Source: Spirosoma sp. 48-14 (GTDB lineage: Bacteria > Bacteroidota > Bacteroidia > Cytophagales > Spirosomataceae). From it: 64,000 nt of DNA. The DNA lies in the NCBI RefSeq assembly GCF_001898575.1, contig NZ_MKUD01000001.1, forward strand, positions 125,557-189,556, in the 5' to 3' direction. The translations under genes and the position numbers were made by a program. The notes under the pieces are model-generated. The model saw only the letters and a list, made by a program, of their open reading frames with translations, did not search any database and had not been told where the DNA came from. Positions 26,470 through 35,273 of this stretch are shown piece by piece (the stretch's first letter is position 1; each line of letters begins with the position of its first letter).

Positions 26470-27444
26470 TTAATAGCGGAAACGAGGAGTTCTGATAATT
26501 GGCTTTTTCCTCGTATCGATAGTGGGTAAAGCGTACCCTAGAATAATTTCAACAGAGCTTCCACTTTTTATTTGTGTTCCACTTGTCACAATATCGAATG
26601 CTGCACCGACCCGTAATGCATTGTTTCGCATTAAATTAATACCTGCTGTTGCCATAATGGCATCTTTAACCCGATAGCCTACACCTGCCCAAATGCGGTT
26701 ATCATAGGTTCCAAGTATGTTGACTGTAGCCACCGATCCAGGTAATCCTTCTCTGGTACTATATTGTAGCAACACAGATGGTTGTATATCGATATTATAA
26801 CCAAAACCTAGTCGATATCCAGCGGATAGATACGCTTTGCTGTCGGATGGGTCGGTTTCATAACCGCTTGTGTAGCTGTATGTAGCTCGATTCAAATGAG
26901 TCATACTTACCCCTACCCAATAGTCGGTTGTATTATAATATAATCCAGCACTCACATCAGGCTTAAACAGGTTAATCCGCCCGCCTGGAAGCAAAGGATC
27001 ACCGGGGTCAGTTGGCCGGAACTGGTTAAAGTCATACCCTCGGTTAAACATTCCCGCCTGAACACCCAGCGCCAGTGTTCCATTTTTCAACGCTAGCCTG
27101 TACGCATAGGAAAGCTGTATTGCCTGGTTGATCGATGGGCCGTATTTATCATTCATTGCATAAATCCCAATACCGCTTTTTATCTTATCCAAAGGCATTG
27201 TAAATGATAGCAACTGTGTACTCTGCGCAGCACTACCATCTCCATTCCCTATCGTTTGATATCCCAGATACTGGGTCCGATGGGTAAGTTGAACTCTGGT
27301 TACCCCTTCCGACCCAGCGGCTGCCGGGTTATAATAAAGGGGGTTGTACATATACATGCTGAACTGAGGATCCTGCTGTGCCAGAACGGTTGATACAGTC
27401 ATCGTCAGCGATAAAAAGGCAAAAACGTAAAATGTGCGAATCAT
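26470..27444 (-). CDS. porP: PorP/SprF family type IX secretion outer-membrane protein
   Basis: 324 residues with a signal peptide and the family opening Q-D-P-Q-F-S-M-Y-M-Y-N-P-L-Y-Y-N-P-A-A-A-G-S. A beta-barrel pattern of alternating hydrophobic residues and glycines runs to an aromatic C-terminus (R-F-R-Y). PorP/SprF proteins anchor the GldKN ring or secreted adhesins at the outer membrane. The order porP-gldK-gldL-gldM-gldN is the same as the P. gingivalis porPKLMN cluster, so I take this as the core copy rather than a stray SprF paralogue. Confidence 0.88.
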   Translation of the reverse strand: MIRTFYVFAFLSLTMTVSTVLAQQDPQFSMYMYNPLYYNPAAAGSEGVTRVQLTHRTQYLGYQTIGNGDGSAAQSTQLLSFTMPLDKIKSGIGIYAMNDKYGPSINQAIQLSYAYRLALKNGTLALGVQAGMFNRGYDFNQFRPTDPGDPLLPGGRINLFKPDVSAGLYYNTTDYWVGVSMTHLNRATYSYTSGYETDPSDSKAYLSAGYRLGFGYNIDIQPSVLLQYSTREGLPGSVATVNILGTYDNRIWAGVGYRVKDAIMATAGINLMRNNALRVGAAFDIVTSGTQIKSGSSVEIILGYALPTIDTRKKPIIRTPRFRY

Positions 27445-27550
27445 ACGGCCTATGCAAAATTCAGAACTGCCATTGAGCGCTCTGGGAAATAAATCACAGT
27501 TTACAAGTAAACGTGCGTAAGCGCAAATTATTGGCCCATAAAAAAAGCCT

Positions 27551-27590
27551 AAATGCCGGAAATTAGGGGATTAACCTGATTCCGGCATTT
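27551..27590 (-). terminator. Terminator after the hemD-like gene
   Basis: A perfect 10-bp stem (27551-27560 with 27581-27590) with a 20-base loop. Read leftward it is followed by a T-run near 27541-27546. It separates the hemD-like gene from porP, so porP should have its own promoter. Confidence 0.8.
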
Positions 27591-27615
27591 CGTTTCGTAT
27601 AACCGCTAACGGTTC

Positions 27616-28398
27616 TCAATTGTTAGCCTTTTTTAGATATAGGTCTAGTGCTCCTGTCATCGACGGTGCATTAGGCAATGGCGCTTCAATATCAAGCGTC
27701 AATCCAGCATCTGTAATCGCTTTAGCGGTAGTCGGTCCAAAGGCAGCCATACGAATACCATTCTGGTCAAAATCGGGGAAGTTACTAAATAACGAACTTA
27801 CGCCCGATGGACTAAAAAAGGCAATAATGTCGTAACTCTTGATATCCAGATCCGACAGCTCGGTAGGGACCGTCTCATACATCACCGCTTCAGTGAAGTG
27901 CAGGCTACTAGTATCCATAAACTCTGGAATATCGTTTCGACGGATGTTGGAGCACGGAAACAGAAACTTCTCGTTCTTGTGCTTTTTAATCAGATCGAAT
28001 AACTCAGTAGCCGTTTTAGTCCCATTAAATATTTTTCGCTTTCGAATAACAATGTATTTCTGGAGATAATTGGCCGTTTGCTCCGAAATACAGAAGTATT
28101 TCATGTCGGCCGGAACCTCGACTCGTCCTTCCTGGCAAATCCGGAAAAAGTGGTCGATGGCATTACGGCTGGTAAAAATAATGGCCGTGTGTGCCAGGAT
28201 GTTAATTTTCTGACGCCGGAAATCCTTGTGCGACACACCCTGAATCTGAATAAACGGGCGGAAGTCGATTTGGATGTTGTACTTGCTGGCTAAATCGAAA
28301 TAAGGAGATTTCTCGTCGGCGGGTCGGGATTGGGTCACTAACATCCGGTTTACTTTCGTAAGCCGGGCTTCGGCAGATTGCATGCTCGTCTCGTTCAT
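27616..28398 (-). CDS. Uroporphyrinogen-III synthase (HemD) family protein
   Basis: 260 residues with the two-lobed HemD pattern: I-I-F-T-S-R-N-A-I-D-H-F in the first lobe, and Y-D-I-I-A-F-F-S-P-S-G-V-S-S-L and A-A-F-G-P-T-T-A-K-A-I in the second. The enzyme closes hydroxymethylbilane into uroporphyrinogen III on the way to heme. HemD sequences diverge widely, so the activity is likely but not certain. It lies just after the DUF4271 gene and close to porP-gldKLMN; a hemD-like gene next to this cluster recurs in Bacteroidota as far as I know. Confidence 0.82.
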   Translation of the reverse strand: MNETSMQSAEARLTKVNRMLVTQSRPADEKSPYFDLASKYNIQIDFRPFIQIQGVSHKDFRRQKINILAHTAIIFTSRNAIDHFFRICQEGRVEVPADMKYFCISEQTANYLQKYIVIRKRKIFNGTKTATELFDLIKKHKNEKFLFPCSNIRRNDIPEFMDTSSLHFTEAVMYETVPTELSDLDIKSYDIIAFFSPSGVSSLFSNFPDFDQNGIRMAAFGPTTAKAITDAGLTLDIEAPLPNAPSMTGALDLYLKKANN

Positions 28399-28503
28399 CG
28401 AATCTCTACGCGGGTAATAGTCGGTTGGCAGTCAACAGCTTCTCTGAATAGCGCAAACATGTTCGCTAACTATCCGTTGCACTGCAGGCTGAACATTCAC
28501 TCA

Positions 28504-29718
28504 TCAGATCGCAAAACGTAAACCAATGATGAGTGGGATCAATTCAACGATACAAAGGTACGAAAATAAATAAAGATTCTTGATAGGGTCCAGACTACGG
28601 ATCACAAAGTAGAGTAAAGCAAGCCGAGCGGCATAAAACACGATCAATGGTATTAGGAGCGCGTTTTGTGGCCAGTTTACCGTCGAAATATTGTAGGAAA
28701 TAACGGTCAGCAACACAGCCAGAAATGTAAAAAATAATAGGGAAGATTGTAAAATTTTAAAGTAATGAACATTCACAACCTCCTCAAGTCGATACAATCC
28801 CCCCATAATCTCCAGGGCGATATACTTACCAATCAGGCTCATAAATGCAACACCACTCAGTAGAAAAAACTCGCCAATGAGCCAGCCAAAATGCTGCTCA
28901 CTTAACAACAATTCGCGGGAAGCAAATACGTCGATGTTGCGGCTCTGGGCAAACACAATCAGATAGGCAATCACAAAACTCAGATTTAACACAAACAACA
29001 TATTGGTGCTACTGAGTGGTCGGTTAATGAGAAACGATTCTTCCTGAGCCCGCAATGAAACCAGATCACGAAGACTGTAAAACCGTAAAAAAGCCCGATG
29101 ATAAAAACTAAATAAAAAGGCATGGGTAGCCAGCAGAAATAATAAACCCATGCCCAGAAAATTATCGTAGATAGTACGAATACGTGGCCGAACGCTTAAA
29201 TTATCGTCACGCAGGACCACCGGCTTCTGCGTAGCCGATTTAGGGTAGCCAATAAATAATTGCTTATCCTGAAGACCAGGAGCGCCATAAATAGTCAGAA
29301 ATAGTTCGGGCTGGCGATACACTCGATACAAACTATCAATGCTCAACACCTGCCACTGCCCTGGGCGGAGCCTACGTTTAAGCGCTGCATTGATAAAAAG
29401 ATAGCCATCTTCCTGAGTCGACACAAGAAGGTTATACTGCCGATTGCTTTCCAAATCAACGTATACACTCAGCGCTGTCTGGCCCGCATGGAGTTCAACA
29501 ATATAAGGGACATATGCTTTCGCCCGCTCATCATACACCTGAAAGTCATCGTGAAAATCGTGAACGGGATAATATTTCCCACCAGGACCAATGCCTGTAT
29601 TTCGCGACTGGCCAAATGTAAAAAGCGAAAGAGTGAAAGAGTGACAAAGTATTGCTATACAGATGACCAGTATATGCGTCCTTCGTCCTTTTAATCGTTC
29701 ACTCTTTCGCTCTTTCAT
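28504..29718 (-). CDS. DUF4271 membrane protein
   Basis: 404 residues. A signal-like hydrophobic stretch (about residues 16-36) and a soluble beta-rich domain (40-180) are followed by about six to seven membrane helices (190-400). The membrane part with D-P-I-K-N-L-Y-L-F-S-Y-L-C-x-x-E-L-I-P fits DUF4271. Function is not established; it sits upstream of hemD and near porP-gldKLMN. The first Met and the signal segment are encoded by the two arms of an inverted repeat (29627-29716), so the true start or the origin of this N-terminus deserves attention. No other in-frame Met exists before the mature domain. Confidence 0.8.
   Translation of the reverse strand: MKERKSERLKGRRTHILVICIAILCHSFTLSLFTFGQSRNTGIGPGGKYYPVHDFHDDFQVYDERAKAYVPYIVELHAGQTALSVYVDLESNRQYNLLVSTQEDGYLFINAALKRRLRPGQWQVLSIDSLYRVYRQPELFLTIYGAPGLQDKQLFIGYPKSATQKPVVLRDDNLSVRPRIRTIYDNFLGMGLLFLLATHAFLFSFYHRAFLRFYSLRDLVSLRAQEESFLINRPLSSTNMLFVLNLSFVIAYLIVFAQSRNIDVFASRELLLSEQHFGWLIGEFFLLSGVAFMSLIGKYIALEIMGGLYRLEEVVNVHYFKILQSSLLFFTFLAVLLTVISYNISTVNWPQNALLIPLIVFYAARLALLYFVIRSLDPIKNLYLFSYLCIVELIPLIIGLRFAI
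29627..29716. repeat. Inverted repeat spanning the start of the DUF4271 gene
   Basis: Arms 29627-29644 and 29699-29716 match at 17 of 18 positions with a 54-base loop. The arm is two units of GAAAGAG(T/C). On the coding strand the outer arm gives the residues K-E-R-K-S-E-R and the inner arm gives S-F-T-L-S-L-F. Confidence 0.85.
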
Positions 29719-29745
29719 TCCGATTCGGCGTTCCGATTCGCTCTT

Positions 29746-30621
29746 TTATTTGCCTAATGCCTTAAGCATTGTGTCGCCAATAAGGGCAGGAGATTCAACT
29801 ACATGGATACCACACTCACGCATAATAGCCATTTTAGCGGCTGCTGTATCATCGGCACCACCGACAATTGCTCCAGCGTGGCCCATCCGACGACCTTTAG
29901 GTGCAGTCTGTCCAGCAATGAAGCCTACTACGGGTTTACGATTCCCATCCGCTTTAATCCAACGAGCAGCTTCAGCTTCCATGCCACCCCCAATTTCACC
30001 AATCATTACGATAGCTTCAGTTTCAGGGTCATTCATCAGCAGTTCAACCGCCTGTTTAGTAGTTGTTCCAATAATTGGATCCCCACCGATACCAATCGCC
30101 GTAGACTGTCCTAAACCCGCTTTGGTCAACTGGTCGACAGCTTCATACGTCAGCGTACCCGATTTAGATACGATTCCGATCGTGCCTTTTTTGAAAATAA
30201 ACCCAGGCATGATACCGACTTTGCATTCCTCGGCTGTCATAACACCCGGACAGTTTGGCCCAATGAGCCGAACATCCTTATCGGCCAGGTAGTTTTTAAC
30301 AGCGACCATATCTTCTGTCGGTATGCCCTCCGTAATACAGATAATGACTTTGATGCCAGCCTCAGCAGCTTCCATGATGGCATCGGCGGCAAAAGCTGGG
30401 GGCACAAAAATGATCGAAACATTAGCCCCAGCCTTATCAACAGCCTCCTGAACAGTATTGAACACGGGCCGGTCGAGGTGCGTTTGCCCACCCTTACCAG
30501 GCGTTACGCCACCAACTACATTGGTACCATATTCGATCATCTGCTGGGCATGAAAACTGCCTTCCGAGCCAGTAAAGCCCTGGACGATTACTTTAGATTC
30601 TTTGTTGACTAAAACAGACAT
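29746..30621 (-). CDS. sucD: Succinyl-CoA ligase alpha subunit
   Basis: 291 residues, the normal length. It has the CoA-binding N-terminal domain ([21 protein letters not shown]) and the ligase domain with the phosphorylated histidine at residue 248 (R-R-M-G-H-A-G-A-I). Together with the beta subunit, which is not in this window, it makes ATP or GTP from succinyl-CoA in the TCA cycle. It lies 27 bases upstream of the DUF4271 gene on the same strand and may be cotranscribed with it. Confidence 0.97.
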   Translation of the reverse strand: MSVLVNKESKVIVQGFTGSEGSFHAQQMIEYGTNVVGGVTPGKGGQTHLDRPVFNTVQEAVDKAGANVSIIFVPPAFAADAIMEAAEAGIKVIICITEGIPTEDMVAVKNYLADKDVRLIGPNCPGVMTAEECKVGIMPGFIFKKGTIGIVSKSGTLTYEAVDQLTKAGLGQSTAIGIGGDPIIGTTTKQAVELLMNDPETEAIVMIGEIGGGMEAEAARWIKADGNRKPVVGFIAGQTAPKGRRMGHAGAIVGGADDTAAAKMAIMRECGIHVVESPALIGDTMLKALGK

Positions 30622-30784
30622 GATAGGTTTTAGAAATCGTTGGCGATACGGTTAACTAGAGGAAAGAAGCAAAACCATACAAAGAAGGGCGAATGCCGTT
30701 CAGATACTTTTTCTCTGTATGACTTCTTATCTCGCATCTCGTAAAAAGTTGGGCAAAAGTAGCCGAAACTTCGTAAATTACGTG

Positions 30785-31375
30785 ATGATTTTTTCGCACA
30801 TCCTTTCCGGCTCCATTTTAGTCGGGGCGGGCGTTGGGGTGTTCTGGCGCTTTTTCGGGCGTATTTCCCTTTACAATCGACTCCTATGGGGCTTTTTTTT
30901 GCTCACCACTTCGTTGGCAGCTCTTGTTGGCGTTATTCATTTTGCCGGGAATGAGTCGCTAGAGCCATTCCATCATTCGTTGATCATTTTATCTGATTCT
31001 CTGGGGGTTGCCTGCGTGGTAACAGCCGTTTACGCCTTACTTAATCAACGCACCTTATCCTGGTTAACGTTTGTCGCGACTATCGTTTTTGGCCTGTTTC
31101 TGTTTATTAATCTTTTATCACCAAACGCACAGGTTTTTACACCTATTATTCCTTCTCTTGGCATTTTGGTGCTGATGCTACTGGCCGTGTTTTCATTACT
31201 CCAACGCAATAAACGTGGTCTGTGGGTCGTACTGGCGGCTATGGCTATGGGGCTGGCCACAAAAGCCGACGCTTTCAGCAGCTTAATTCATCCCACCGAT
31301 TTTTATCATTATGTCACAGCGCTGGCCTTATGGTTCTTCGGTAAAGCTTCCGAACAAAAGTATACAACTCGGTAA
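30785..31375 (+). CDS. Integral membrane protein of unknown function
   Basis: 196 residues from the Met at 30785 (M-I-F-S-H-I-L-S-G-S), with about six hydrophobic helices and almost no soluble part. I prefer this start because it begins the first helix directly. The frame is open to a Met at 30719, but the 22 extra residues are not hydrophobic, and the bases just upstream of 30785 look like a weak Bacteroidota promoter. No catalytic motif is seen; the spacing of His residues in helices (H at the start of helix 1, F-H-H in helix 3) hints at a heme or copper membrane protein, without proof. Divergent from sucD. Confidence 0.65.
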   Translation: MIFSHILSGSILVGAGVGVFWRFFGRISLYNRLLWGFFLLTTSLAALVGVIHFAGNESLEPFHHSLIILSDSLGVACVVTAVYALLNQRTLSWLTFVATIVFGLFLFINLLSPNAQVFTPIIPSLGILVLMLLAVFSLLQRNKRGLWVVLAAMAMGLATKADAFSSLIHPTDFYHYVTALALWFFGKASEQKYTTR

Positions 31376-31459
31376 TTGATTACGTAATACATTAACGCGA
31401 TTTCTAGTATTTACATCCTGATTTACAGAACCTTGATAAGATCAAGAACTAAATTCCGA

Positions 31460-31475
31460 TAGCCTAACGAGGCTA
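31460..31475 (+). terminator. Small terminator-like hairpin
   Basis: A 6-bp stem with an AACG loop (31460-31465 with 31470-31475) followed by AT-rich sequence with T-runs, between the convergent membrane-protein and acyltransferase genes. A second small palindrome lies at about 31433-31447. Confidence 0.5.
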
Positions 31476-31479
31476 ATTA

Positions 31480-32631
31480 TTATTTCTCTCTGCCACGATA
31501 ATTTACTCGTAAAAGGCGCTTGGTTAAAAATTTTCGTACGGGTTCGTCATACAGCTTTAAGCAAACATACGCCAATACTACAGAACCAATAATAAGCGCT
31601 ATAGCGCCAGGTAATGATTGCTCGAAGGTGAGGTTTTTGTTTTTTACCCAGGCATAATACAAATAGATGAAAGGGTAATGAACCATGTACAGTGGGTACG
31701 AAATTTCGCCCAAAAAGAGGCAGAGACGGGTGGCTACAGTGTCCATTGTCTTTCCTGAAGCGCCCAGATAAACCAGCATAGGAAAGACAAAAACAACACA
31801 GACGGTATCATATACACCATTCAGCCATAGATTGTCGTTGCCACCGACTCGGGGTATGGCAGCTACACTAACAATAACCAGGCTACCTATCCAAAAAGCT
31901 CCTTTTACATGTGTAGGCTTGAACATCCGGGCCAGGAGAAGCCCGGCCGGAAATGAAAATAAAAGCCGTAGCGAGCCGCCAATTATATTTTCTTCGGTGA
32001 GGGAAAACCCAACGCATATGTCGCCAAGTGGACCCAAAATAGCAAAGGCCGCCAACCCGCAACCGGCCAGAAAAACAACTACAGAAAGCGCCCTAGTCGA
32101 AAGCGTCCGGATATAGAATGCGTAGAGAATAGTAGCGAGATATTCAAAAAATAACGACCAGCTTGGCCCATTCAGAGGGTACATTTCACCAACACCACGG
32201 ATTTCAGAGTTGGTGCTTGCCGGTATTAAAAGCATGTTGATAAGCATAGCTGCCAATAGTCGGAATACCGATACAGTAGACACATCCCAGGCAGCACACC
32301 CCTGAAAATAGAACATCCCTGCTCCAATAAGAGCCCCGATCAAAACCATAGGATGCAAACGAATCAATCGACGTTTAATAAAATCGCTTATCGTCATCCT
32401 ACCCCATCGATCATCGTAGGCATACCCGACAACGAAGCCCGACAGGATAAAGAAGAAATCGACAGCCAGATAGCCGTGGTTGATTCGCTGGTCTACATGA
32501 CTGGTAGCAAAGGCTTCGAAAACGTGAAAACACACAACGGTCAATGCTGCTACCCCCCGAAATCCGTCAAGTATGTTATAATGAGGTTTTGTGTCGGCAA
32601 AGGCTATAGCAAGCGTTCCATCATTTTGCAT
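31480..32631 (-). CDS. Acyltransferase 3 family membrane protein (OafA/YrhL type)
   Basis: 383 residues with about ten membrane helices. The N-terminal segment N-I-L-D-G-F-R-G-V-A-A-L-T-V-V-C-F-H contains the conserved Arg and His, and F-F-I-L-S-G-F-V follows. Both are the hallmarks of acyltransferase 3 proteins that O-acetylate or otherwise acylate surface glycans. The C-terminus is basic. No glycan cluster flanks it, so the acceptor is unknown. Confidence 0.9.
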   Translation of the reverse strand: MQNDGTLAIAFADTKPHYNILDGFRGVAALTVVCFHVFEAFATSHVDQRINHGYLAVDFFFILSGFVVGYAYDDRWGRMTISDFIKRRLIRLHPMVLIGALIGAGMFYFQGCAAWDVSTVSVFRLLAAMLINMLLIPASTNSEIRGVGEMYPLNGPSWSLFFEYLATILYAFYIRTLSTRALSVVVFLAGCGLAAFAILGPLGDICVGFSLTEENIIGGSLRLLFSFPAGLLLARMFKPTHVKGAFWIGSLVIVSVAAIPRVGGNDNLWLNGVYDTVCVVFVFPMLVYLGASGKTMDTVATRLCLFLGEISYPLYMVHYPFIYLYYAWVKNKNLTFEQSLPGAIALIIGSVVLAYVCLKLYDEPVRKFLTKRLLRVNYRGREK

Positions 32632-32861
32632 TGGCTATGAGTCGGTCAGAACGTAATTGAAAAGACTGAATATTGTGCAAAGTAAGCGGCCGGTACCTGC
32701 GTATAAGTCTGTCTAGCCTCAGATTATACCGGAGTGAAGCATCCTGACCGTCGGCCCTGATTGACTATAGCCTTCTACAAGGCGCGAGAATCTTCCTGAG
32801 GCTGCTTAAGCTTACCCAAGACGTCAGATTAACCCCTGAAATACAGCCGATTGAATAAATA

Positions 32862-33326
32862 TTAATAATTAGAGGGAGTAAACGAGTCGGGGCCTTGCCG
32901 GAATCGAATTTGGGGGATTGTTACCGTTTCATACCAGTAGGCTCGTAGTTGCTCAACATACGTCTTCCAGGCAGCATACGTAAACGGCTTGTTGGTAAAT
33001 GCATTGGCTCCCCGCAGATACGACTCCCTCGCCTTACTTTCTTCCAGACTTGCCGAAAGTACAATGACTGGCACCAGTTGTCCATAGGATTGGTCGCGTA
33101 GTAGGGATAAAAAATCAAAGCCTGTCGAATCTGTTTTGAGGTCAATATCCAGCAACACCAGTCGAAACACGTCCTTATCTACATTAGCAAGAAAAGCCGC
33201 AGCCTCCGTAAAATCACGGGCATGGGCTATAGTAGCCTCAGGAAAAACACGCTCAGCAACACGCTTTAAAATGTCAGCAATTGCAGCGTCGTCATCAACT
33301 AAAAGAATCGGGAATGAAGCGAACAT
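32862..33326 (-). CDS. Stand-alone CheY-like response regulator
   Basis: 154 residues made of one receiver domain. The acidic pocket is D-D-D at residues 11-13, the phosphoacceptor Asp is in L-V-L-L-D-I-D (D60), the switch Ser is S91 and the conserved Lys is in N-K-P-F (K113). No output domain follows; a 30-residue tail remains. It lies 319 bases downstream of a LytS-type kinase on the same strand, but pairing is not shown. Confidence 0.85.
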   Translation of the reverse strand: MFASFPILLVDDDAAIADILKRVAERVFPEATIAHARDFTEAAAFLANVDKDVFRLVLLDIDLKTDSTGFDFLSLLRDQSYGQLVPVIVLSASLEESKARESYLRGANAFTNKPFTYAAWKTYVEQLRAYWYETVTIPQIRFRQGPDSFTPSNY

Positions 33327-33645
33327 ACACAGGCTTATAAAAGCAAAAATAGTAAATAAAATAGTTATACCAGAGTGTCTAATTACGACTACTCTGTATA
33401 GCCTATCGATTGCAGCTTTTGTACACCTATCTTTTCAACCTGTTTTTTCTATAATTTTAACCAATACGCGAATTGAATAAACTGGCGTTCACTAGCTTAT
33501 AGCTTAACTCCCCAAACGGTTACCATTGGGTGCTCATACGGAATACATTACGCCATTCCCCTGGCCACTTATCTGGCTCTCGTTAGCTACGCTACTTCGG
33601 ATACGTTTGTAGAATTCGGCTCTGCTTGACTGACTTACCTAAAGG
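33327..33645. other. Non-coding stretch between kinase and receiver genes
   Basis: 319 bases without a credible gene. The left part (about 33330-33480) is AT-rich and suits a promoter for the receiver gene. The right part is of average composition. I see no strong hairpin, tRNA or repeat. Confidence 0.5.
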
Positions 33646-34671
33646 CTAAGGCAACAGAGGCAATAAGACTGTAAAGTACTCCTCTTCCTCGCGAATTTCA
33701 ATTTCGGTCTGCGTCAGCATTCGGTATTTGGCTGAGATGTTGGCTAATCCAACGCCATTGCTGGCATTCCGTGCGTTTTTACGTTGAAGGTTATTACGCA
33801 CCCGCAGATGGCCGTTTAGGGTAGTATCGATTTCGATCAATAAAGGGCGGCTGGCAAGCACCACGTTGTGTTTTACAGCATTTTCGACCAGCAGTTGAAG
33901 CGTCAGAGGAGGGATGGAATGGTCTAAATAATTATGCGGCACCTGTGTTCGAATCGAAAGGCCGTCTCCATGTCGTGTTTGCAGCAGATGCGCATACGAC
34001 TCGATAAAGGTTAGTTCGGTACTCAATAAAACCAGTTCGCGCTCATTGGCCTGGAGCAGATACCGATACATACTGGACAGTTCATCGACAAACTGGCTCG
34101 CCTGTACCGGCGATTCTTCGATCAGGGCCGACAGGGCATTTAGGGAATTAAATAAAAAATGGGGATTGACCTGGCTTTTCAGGGAATTGAACCGGGTTTG
34201 CCACTGAATCTTTATTAGTTCCTCTTTTTCCCGATGGATGTGTCGCCATTGATCCAGAATATACCAGCCTTCATAAATGCTAAAATAAACCCCATGATAG
34301 AACAGCTGAATGCCGAACGAATTAAGGTAATCGACTGTACCCAGCCACCAGGCTGGTCGCGAACCCAGCAGTATGTGTAAACCGTACCGTGAAAAAACCG
34401 CTGTATTTACAATCACAGGCGTCAATAACAGCCACATAAACAGCCGTTTCCGGGTGCGTTCCAGTCCCGGTAGCCGCTCCTGTATTTCACCAATGACCCA
34501 TCGGTTCAACTGCCAGAAAACCCAGCCAGCGAATAGCCCAACCAATGTAGACTGGACGAGCGCTCTGGTTTCTGACGTTAACCAGAATGAAGATCGGAAA
34601 AACAGATTTCCGAATATAAATAGACCAATCGGACCAAACCAGCGTAGACGGGTATCCTTAACAGAGGTCAT
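33646..34671 (-). CDS. LytS/YehU-type sensor histidine kinase
   Basis: 341 residues with about four membrane helices in the first 135 residues, then a His_kinase domain with Q-V-N-P-H-F-L-F-N-S-L-N-A-L (phosphorylated His at 171) and an ATP-binding domain with L-Q-L-L-V-E-N-A-V-K-H-N. These kinases usually signal to a LytTR response regulator encoded next door. None is present; only a CheY-like protein lies downstream. Its start codon overlaps the stop of a 61-residue ORF (ATGA), suggesting translational coupling. Confidence 0.9.
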   Translation of the reverse strand: MTSVKDTRLRWFGPIGLFIFGNLFFRSSFWLTSETRALVQSTLVGLFAGWVFWQLNRWVIGEIQERLPGLERTRKRLFMWLLLTPVIVNTAVFSRYGLHILLGSRPAWWLGTVDYLNSFGIQLFYHGVYFSIYEGWYILDQWRHIHREKEELIKIQWQTRFNSLKSQVNPHFLFNSLNALSALIEESPVQASQFVDELSSMYRYLLQANERELVLLSTELTFIESYAHLLQTRHGDGLSIRTQVPHNYLDHSIPPLTLQLLVENAVKHNVVLASRPLLIEIDTTLNGHLRVRNNLQRKNARNASNGVGLANISAKYRMLTQTEIEIREEEEYFTVLLPLLP

Positions 34672-34853
34672 GATCCCAATCCCTCCCAGACAGGCTTCTC
34701 TGCTCGAAACAAATGGATATTACGAATCCCCTCCTCCGGTAACACTAGTTTCGATCCCCCTTTTGCTGCGTCGAGGATGAATTGGATACGGAATAATGCC
34801 ATTACCAAAAAGGCAGAGATTAGTAGCGGAGGGACCATAATCGTGAAATGCAC
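34668..34853 (-). CDS. Small membrane peptide coupled to the kinase gene
   Basis: 61 residues: one hydrophobic helix (about residues 5-22, V-P-P-L-L-I-S-A-F-L-V-M-A-L-F) and a short polar tail. Its TGA stop overlaps the ATG of the LytS-type kinase by 4 bases, the arrangement used for translational coupling. I do not recognise a family. It may be a real leader gene or membrane partner of the kinase, or a chance frame. Confidence 0.5.
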   Translation of the reverse strand: MHFTIMVPPLLISAFLVMALFRIQFILDAAKGGSKLVLPEEGIRNIHLFRAEKPVWEGLGS

Positions 34854-35273
34854 GGTAAACTAATCAGTAATTATCTCTTGGCCAAGGCTATACACTAATA
34901 AAGCCCCATTTGCTTATTAAGCGTACTGAATTGATTTAACAGACTGATACCAGTAGAAATCGTACAATATACAAACAAAACAACATACTAAAATACAATA
35001 AATATTACTTCTCTATTACAGGTTACTTAAAGGACGGTTTACGAACTTTCATAGCCTGTCATGCGCTGCTGCAACTCTTTTCTGAATCGACATACTAAGC
35101 TGGCTGACGCTGGCCGATAGTACTCTGGGTACTTATTTCCTGACCAGACTGTACACCTACGATTTCTGTGTTTTTCCTGCCCATACTATTTGTAAGGGGC
35201 TTCGGTATACTACTTATCTGTTTATCATCTCAGGCAGGTCGTCGATCAGGGCCTGCCCAAACTTAAACACTCC
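34854..35273. other. Non-coding stretch between the MscS gene and the small membrane ORF
   Basis: 420 bases. The left part (34854-35030) is AT-rich and probably carries the promoter of the small ORF-kinase operon. The right end has a 6-bp GC-rich stem (35233-35238 with 35252-35257) just beyond the mscS-like stop, which may end that transcript although no T-run follows. No gene is seen. Confidence 0.5.

Noticed and set aside
32632-32861. Possible tRNA or small RNA between the acyltransferase and receiver genes
   Set aside because: I could not fold a cloverleaf, and no GGTTCGAATCC-type T-loop is present.
32862-34671. LytS-type kinase and CheY-like protein as a matched two-component pair
   Set aside because: They are 319 bases apart and LytS kinases normally use LytTR regulators, so I report them as separate genes only.
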